DNA from: Clostridiales bacterium
GTDB lineage: Bacteria > Bacillota_A > Clostridia > Peptostreptococcales > Anaerovoracaceae
NCBI GenBank assembly: GCA_015058265.1
Contig: SVCR01000060.1
Span: 1 to 8,513 of the forward strand
Direction of reading: 5' to 3'
DNA length: 8,513 nt
This document shows, piece after piece, positions 5,785-8,513 of the stretch. Each line of letters begins with the position of its first letter. Within the stretch, counting starts at the first letter, position 1. The notes under the pieces are model-generated. The model did not search any database and was not told where the DNA came from. It saw only the letters and a list, made by a program, of their open reading frames with translations. Both the position numbers and the translations under genes were made by a program.

Positions 5785-6537
5785 ATGACTGAAGAATACC
5801 GCGCTTTGATGGATATAGTAGGCAGATCCCGGAGGATAGTGTTCTTCGGAGGTGCAGGAGTATCGACTGCAAGCGGGATACCTGACTTCAGATCCGAAGA
5901 CGGCCTGTACAGCGGCAAGTGGCATGGACTAAGCCCTGAGACGATTCTCAGCGCGACCTACTTTGCCCTGCATACTGCAGATTTCTATGATTATTACCGG
6001 GAATACATGGTCTATCCGGATGCGAAGCCCAACGCAGTCCATAGGTGGCTTTATGATCTTGAGAAAGCAGATAAGCTGAGAGGCATAGTGACTCAGAACA
6101 TAGACGGACTTCACAAAGCAGCCGGCTGCAAGAGGGTGTACGAGCTGCACGGAAGTGTGCATGAAAATTATTGCATAGACTGCGATGCTGCTTATCCGTT
6201 GGATAAGATAATGGGATCTGACGGAGTTCCGAGGTGTGACAGATGCGGAGGGATAATCAAGCCATGGGTGGTATTGTACGGTGAGGCGCCGGACAGATAC
6301 ACCGGCATCGGAGCCTGCAGGGAGATATCCGGTGCAGATACGATGATAGTCGCGGGGACGTCGCTTTCTGTCGAGCCCGCCGCGTCATATATAGATTACT
6401 TTACGGGGAAGAACCTCATAGTTATCAATAAGGAGCCGACGCCGGCAGACAGCAAGGCAACACTCCTTATAAGAGGTGATATATGCAGTCTGATCGAGCA
6501 GGGCGAGGATCGAACGCAGCCCTGCGGCCGGGAATAG
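5785..6537 (+). CDS. cobB: Sir2-family NAD-dependent protein deacylase (sirtuin)
   Basis: Removes acyl groups from lysine side chains using NAD+, giving nicotinamide and O-acyl-ADP-ribose; cytoplasmic. At 250 residues it is a normal-length single-domain bacterial sirtuin. Visible motifs are the NAD-binding GAGVSTASGIPDFR (23-36), QNIDGLH (104-110) with Asn105 and Asp107, the catalytic His122 in ELHGS, the structural zinc site Cys130-x2-Cys133 and Cys151-x2-Cys154, then KPWVVLYGE (159-167), GTSLSVEPAA and the NAD-contacting VINKEPT near the C-terminus. All key residues are present, so it should be active. GAGGGA lies 5 nt before the ATG. Because it has only the catalytic core, it is a metabolic or regulatory deacylase rather than one of the fused SIR2 defence proteins. 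It lies 56 bp after the DUF5688-like gene and faces the converging transporter gene. The symbol follows common bacterial usage; orthology to E. coli CobB is not tested. Confidence 0.95.
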   Translation: MTEEYRALMDIVGRSRRIVFFGGAGVSTASGIPDFRSEDGLYSGKWHGLSPETILSATYFALHTADFYDYYREYMVYPDAKPNAVHRWLYDLEKADKLRGIVTQNIDGLHKAAGCKRVYELHGSVHENYCIDCDAAYPLDKIMGSDGVPRCDRCGGIIKPWVVLYGEAPDRYTGIGACREISGADTMIVAGTSLSVEPAASYIDYFTGKNLIVINKEPTPADSKATLLIRGDICSLIEQGEDRTQPCGRE

Positions 6538-6573
6538 CAGACCGGGCTTATAATGCCTTTTGTGTTAGTGGTG

Positions 6574-7467
6574 TTACTCCCGCTGTCCTATGATCGTCGC
6601 TGCGAAGATTATCGCTGCTCCTGCGATCTCACGTACTGACATCATTTCTTTGAGGAAGATCGCGCCGAAGATCGCAGCAAATACTGCCTCAAGACTCATG
6701 AGGAGCGCTGCTGTAGAAGCATCGGTGTATTTCTGCCCGATTATCTGAAGAGTATATCCGAGAGCGGTAGGAACGAACGTCTGATATAAGAGGATAGGGA
6801 TACCGGCTGTAATGGCGCCCAATGCAGGGGCCTCTAAGACGATCGCTATTATCAGGCCCACCAGTCCGCAGAAGTAGAACTGGAGAGCGGATATGGCGAG
6901 CGCGTTATCCTTATCCACGAATTGATTAACAGTAACTATCTGTGCGGCAAAGCCCGCTGCGCTGAGCAGAGTCCACCAGTCGCCGGCAGTCGCTCCTCCG
7001 AGGCCGCCCTGCAGACTCATAACAGCGAAGCCCGCCATCGCAAGAGTGATACAGAATACTGATCTCGCCCGGACCTTCTCGCCTACGAGCAGACTGAAAA
7101 ACGGCACTATAACTATATATAATGCCGAGATAAATCCGGACTTGCCTGCGCTTACTGTCAGAAGTCCGATCTGTTGTGAATCTGTGCCGATCAGCATGAA
7201 GATCCCGCAGAGAACACCTGCCTTGAGCAGTCTGTTCTTCCTGAACGAGAGCTGTGCCTGTGACGATCTGTCCTTGGACAGATAACCGCTTGCTCTGAAT
7301 CCCCGTATGACGAGGGGAGTCAGGACGATACCGGCCATAAGCTGGCGGACAGCGTTGAATGTCATAGGCGGCATCACGTTATTTCCGAGTTTTTGCGAAA
7401 TAAATCCGGTCCCCCACACAACAGCTGTGAGAAGAAGGGCCAGATTACCTTTGGTTCTGTCGTTCAT
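6574..7467 (-). CDS. EamA-family (DMT superfamily) membrane transporter
   Basis: Putative inner-membrane exporter of small metabolites; the substrate cannot be read from sequence. From the preferred start (MNDRTKGN) it has 297 residues. The protein consists of about ten hydrophobic helices in two EamA repeats. The first opens with LALLLTAVVWGTGFISQKLG and contains SAGKSGFISALYIVIVPFFSLL; the second runs from DWWTLLSAAGFAAQIV to LLMSLEAVFAAIFGAIFLKE, followed by the final helix IAGAAIIFAATIIG. SLEAVFAAIFGAIFL.E is typical of the family. An upstream in-frame ATG at 7506 would add 13 residues (MLILSTLLSKINS), but that region overlaps the predicted -35, and homologues usually begin just before the first helix. 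Neither start has a Shine-Dalgarno sequence. The promoter position places transcription start almost at the ATG at 7467, suggesting a leaderless mRNA. It is a single-gene unit, convergent with the sirtuin and divergent from rplM. Confidence 0.9.
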   Translation of the reverse strand: MNDRTKGNLALLLTAVVWGTGFISQKLGNNVMPPMTFNAVRQLMAGIVLTPLVIRGFRASGYLSKDRSSQAQLSFRKNRLLKAGVLCGIFMLIGTDSQQIGLLTVSAGKSGFISALYIVIVPFFSLLVGEKVRARSVFCITLAMAGFAVMSLQGGLGGATAGDWWTLLSAAGFAAQIVTVNQFVDKDNALAISALQFYFCGLVGLIIAIVLEAPALGAITAGIPILLYQTFVPTALGYTLQIIGQKYTDASTAALLMSLEAVFAAIFGAIFLKEMMSVREIAGAAIIFAATIIGQRE

Positions 7468-7474
7468 AGAATTT

Positions 7475-7503
7475 ATTTTACTTAACAAAGTCGATAAAAT
7501 CAA
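7475..7503 (-). promoter_or_regulatory. Promoter of the EamA transporter gene, predicted leaderless
   Basis: On the minus strand TTGATT (7503-7498), a 17-bp spacer and TAAAAT (7480-7475). The expected start of transcription, 6-8 nt further on, falls at about 7468-7467, which is the A of the preferred start codon. It stands back to back with the rplM promoter, the two -35 boxes being 9 bp apart. Confidence 0.6.
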
Positions 7504-7512
7504 CATTCTCGC

Positions 7513-7541
7513 TTGACTTAAGGGGCGTAGAATAATATAAT
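7513..7541 (+). promoter_or_regulatory. Sigma-A promoter of the rplM-rpsI operon
   Basis: TTGACT (7513-7518), a 17-bp spacer and a consensus TATAAT (7536-7541). Predicted transcription start is near 7548, about 230 nt before rplM. Strength and position fit a ribosomal protein operon. Confidence 0.88.
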
Positions 7542-7547
7542 TTTTAG

Positions 7548-7778
7548 GCGTGTGCGGAACTTGTATCCGCGCCGGATCGTGGGGCAGGCACCATAAGCCG
7601 GCAGCTCCACAACTAATAATTCATTACTAGTAATGCCGAACCAGAATTATTTCTTAGTAGGCGGGCCGAAAACGACTCTTCGGAACTGTACTCCTCATCT
7701 ATCCTGACCTATAAGGCAGGAAAGGATCGAGGGCATACACAGTGACGCGGAACTAAGTAGGCAGAAAGGAATCTGAAG
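7548..7778 (+). ncRNA. Structured 5' leader of the rplM operon, possible L13 autoregulatory leader
   Basis: The 230-nt stretch carries no gene but several hairpins: GTGCGGA/TCCGCGC (7552-7558/7566-7572), GTGGGGC/GCTCCAC (7579-7585/7604-7610) enclosing GGC/GCC, the perfect palindrome CATTACTAGTAATG (7622-7635), CCGAA/TTCGG (7666-7670/7679-7683) and TCCTG-a-CCT/AGG-CAGGA (7702-7721). No T-tract follows any of them, so control, if any, would be at translation or stability. L13 leaders that autoregulate rplM-rpsI are known in Firmicutes, and this leader is in the right place. I cannot confirm that its fold matches the described family. The rplM site AAAGGA (7765-7770) lies 8 nt before the start. 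Confidence 0.55.
7622..7635. repeat. 14-bp perfect palindrome in the rplM leader
   Basis: CATTACTAGTAATG reads identically on both strands. In RNA it could form at most a short hairpin with a tiny loop, or an intermolecular duplex. In DNA it resembles a dimeric protein-binding site about 75 nt downstream of the predicted transcription start. Function unknown. Confidence 0.5.
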
Positions 7779-8207
7779 ATGAAGTCTTACATCGCTAAGC
7801 CATCTGATATCGACCGCAAGTGGTACGTTATCGATGCAGAAGGAAAGACTCTCGGAAAGCTCGCAGTTGAAGCAGCTATGATCCTGAGAGGCAAGAAGAA
7901 GCCGACTTATACACCTCACATCGATACTGGTGACTATGTCATCGTTATCAACGCTGAGAAGGTAGCAGTAACAGGCAAGAAGGAATCTGACAAGGTCTAC
8001 AAGAGACACAGCGGTTATCCGGGCGGACTCAAGGAGACTACACTTGGTGAAATGAGAGCTAAGAAGCCTGAGGAAGTAATCATCCACGCAGTAAGAGGAA
8101 TGATGCCAAAGGGCAAGCTCGGACGTCAGATGTTCAAGAAGCTCAAAGTTTATGCAGGCCCTGAGCACCCACACACAGCTCAGAAGCCGGAAGTATGGAA
8201 TTTCTAA
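7779..8207 (+). CDS. rplM: 50S ribosomal protein L13
   Basis: Structural protein of the large ribosomal subunit, an early assembly protein binding 23S rRNA. The 142-residue product is full length for bacterial L13. Recognisable segments are the N-terminal [26 protein letters not shown], the conserved [59 protein letters not shown] and the C-terminal [16 protein letters not shown] 8 nt upstream supports the start; the initial MKSYIAK fits the family. The codons are a restricted set typical of highly expressed genes (AAG, ATC and AGA preferred) compared with the flanking genes. It is first in the operon, followed after 17 bp by rpsI, the standard pairing in bacteria. Expression is probably set by the strong promoter and the structured leader. 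Confidence 0.98.
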   Translation: MKSYIAKPSDIDRKWYVIDAEGKTLGKLAVEAAMILRGKKKPTYTPHIDTGDYVIVINAEKVAVTGKKESDKVYKRHSGYPGGLKETTLGEMRAKKPEEVIIHAVRGMMPKGKLGRQMFKKLKVYAGPEHPHTAQKPEVWNF

Positions 8208-8210
8208 GGA

Positions 8211-8216
8211 AGGAGG
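8211..8216 (+). promoter_or_regulatory. Consensus Shine-Dalgarno of rpsI
   Basis: AGGAGG sits 8 nt before the rpsI start codon and 3 nt after the rplM stop. It is an exact match to the anti-Shine-Dalgarno core and fixes the start at 8225. Confidence 0.9.
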
Positions 8217-8224
8217 AGTAGACA

Positions 8225-8513
8225 ATGGCTAAGACTATGTATCAGGCAACAGGCAGAAGAAAGTCATCTGTAGCTAGAGTAAGACTTCTCCCTGGCGCTG
8301 GAAATATCATCATCAACAAGAGAGACATCGACACTTACTTCGGCGAGAAGGATATCGTTAAGAACGAAGTTAAGAGACCTCTCGAGCTGACAGGAACTAT
8401 GGGCAGCTTCGACGTTATCGCTACAGTTAACGGCGGCGGATTCACAGGTCAGGCTGGCGCACTCAGACACGGTATCGCAAGAGCACTGTGCGAAGTTGAC
8501 GCTGAGGCTTACA
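8225..8513 (+). CDS. rpsI: 30S ribosomal protein S9, 5' part; runs off the window
   Basis: Structural protein of the small ribosomal subunit whose C-terminal tail (not in the window) reaches the tRNA in the P site. The first 96 codons are visible, about three quarters of the usual 130 residues. [20 protein letters not shown], with the GRRK-S-ARV signature, is the classic S9 N-terminus. [10 protein letters not shown] and the region up to [20 protein letters not shown] are also family hallmarks; the last includes the conserved [12 protein letters not shown] segment. Translated from its own AGGAGG site and co-transcribed with rplM. No frameshift is seen in the part present; the remaining C-terminus lies beyond the window edge. 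Confidence 0.97.
   Translation, partial: MAKTMYQATGRRKSSVARVRLLPGAGNIIINKRDIDTYFGEKDIVKNEVKRPLELTGTMGSFDVIATVNGGGFTGQAGALRHGIARALCEVDAEAY

Noticed and set aside
5785..6537. SIR2-type anti-phage defence effector
   Set aside because: It is a single-domain 250-residue sirtuin with a complete zinc site, without fused or adjacent defence domains, so an ordinary deacylase is the simpler reading.
6515..6565. Possible terminator between the converging sirtuin and transporter genes
   Set aside because: AGCCC and GGGCT can pair around the sirtuin stop, but the stem has a 4-nt bulge and no T-tract directly after it on either strand.
7695..8225. 176-codon open frame on the minus strand
   Set aside because: Antisense to rplM, which is certain; arises from the biased codon use of a ribosomal gene.

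Overview
The window looks like chromosomal DNA from a Gram-positive anaerobe of the class Clostridia, probably Lachnospiraceae or a near relative. The grounds are strong AAGGAG/AGGAGG ribosome binding sites, sigma-A promoters, moderate GC with frequent ATA, AGA and AGG codons, the rplM-rpsI pair, a UmuC-type polymerase followed by a YolD-like small gene, and a DUF5688-type protein, a family I associate mainly with these bacteria. The genus cannot be fixed from sequence alone.

Layout. (1) Positions 1-1779, plus strand: the 3' part of a large secreted surface protein (Ig-like repeat, long acidic linker, C-terminal fibronectin-III-like domain), then a small signal-peptide protein anchored by a C-terminal membrane helix. 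A strong intrinsic terminator (1811-1857) ends this unit. (2) 1858-2211: no convincing gene; a cluster of hairpins, including a 62-nt imperfect inverted repeat, then an extended -10 promoter overlaid by a perfect 8+8 bp palindrome. (3) 2212-4544, plus: a compact unit of an AraC-family regulator, a Y-family translesion DNA polymerase and a YolD-like small protein. (4) 4591-6537, plus: a near-consensus promoter, a structured leader of about 150 nt ending in an intrinsic terminator just before the gene (an attenuator-like arrangement), a DUF5688-like protein and a sirtuin deacylase. (5) 6574-7467, minus: an EamA/DMT transporter whose promoter predicts a leaderless mRNA. (6) 7513-8513, plus: the ribosomal protein operon rplM-rpsI with a roughly 230-nt structured leader; rpsI runs off the window end.

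How the genes relate. The regulator and polymerase genes are 5 bp apart and the small gene follows 36 bp later, so an inducible mutagenic-polymerase unit with its own regulator is a reasonable inference; I see no LexA-like box. DUF5688 and the sirtuin are probably co-transcribed under the leader terminator. The ribosomal operon is housekeeping. I recognise no phage, transposase, CRISPR array or tRNA. The least explained features are the non-coding ones: the DUF5688 leader, the hairpin cluster at 1858-2093, the palindrome over the araC-type promoter and possible alternative pairings in the rplM leader.
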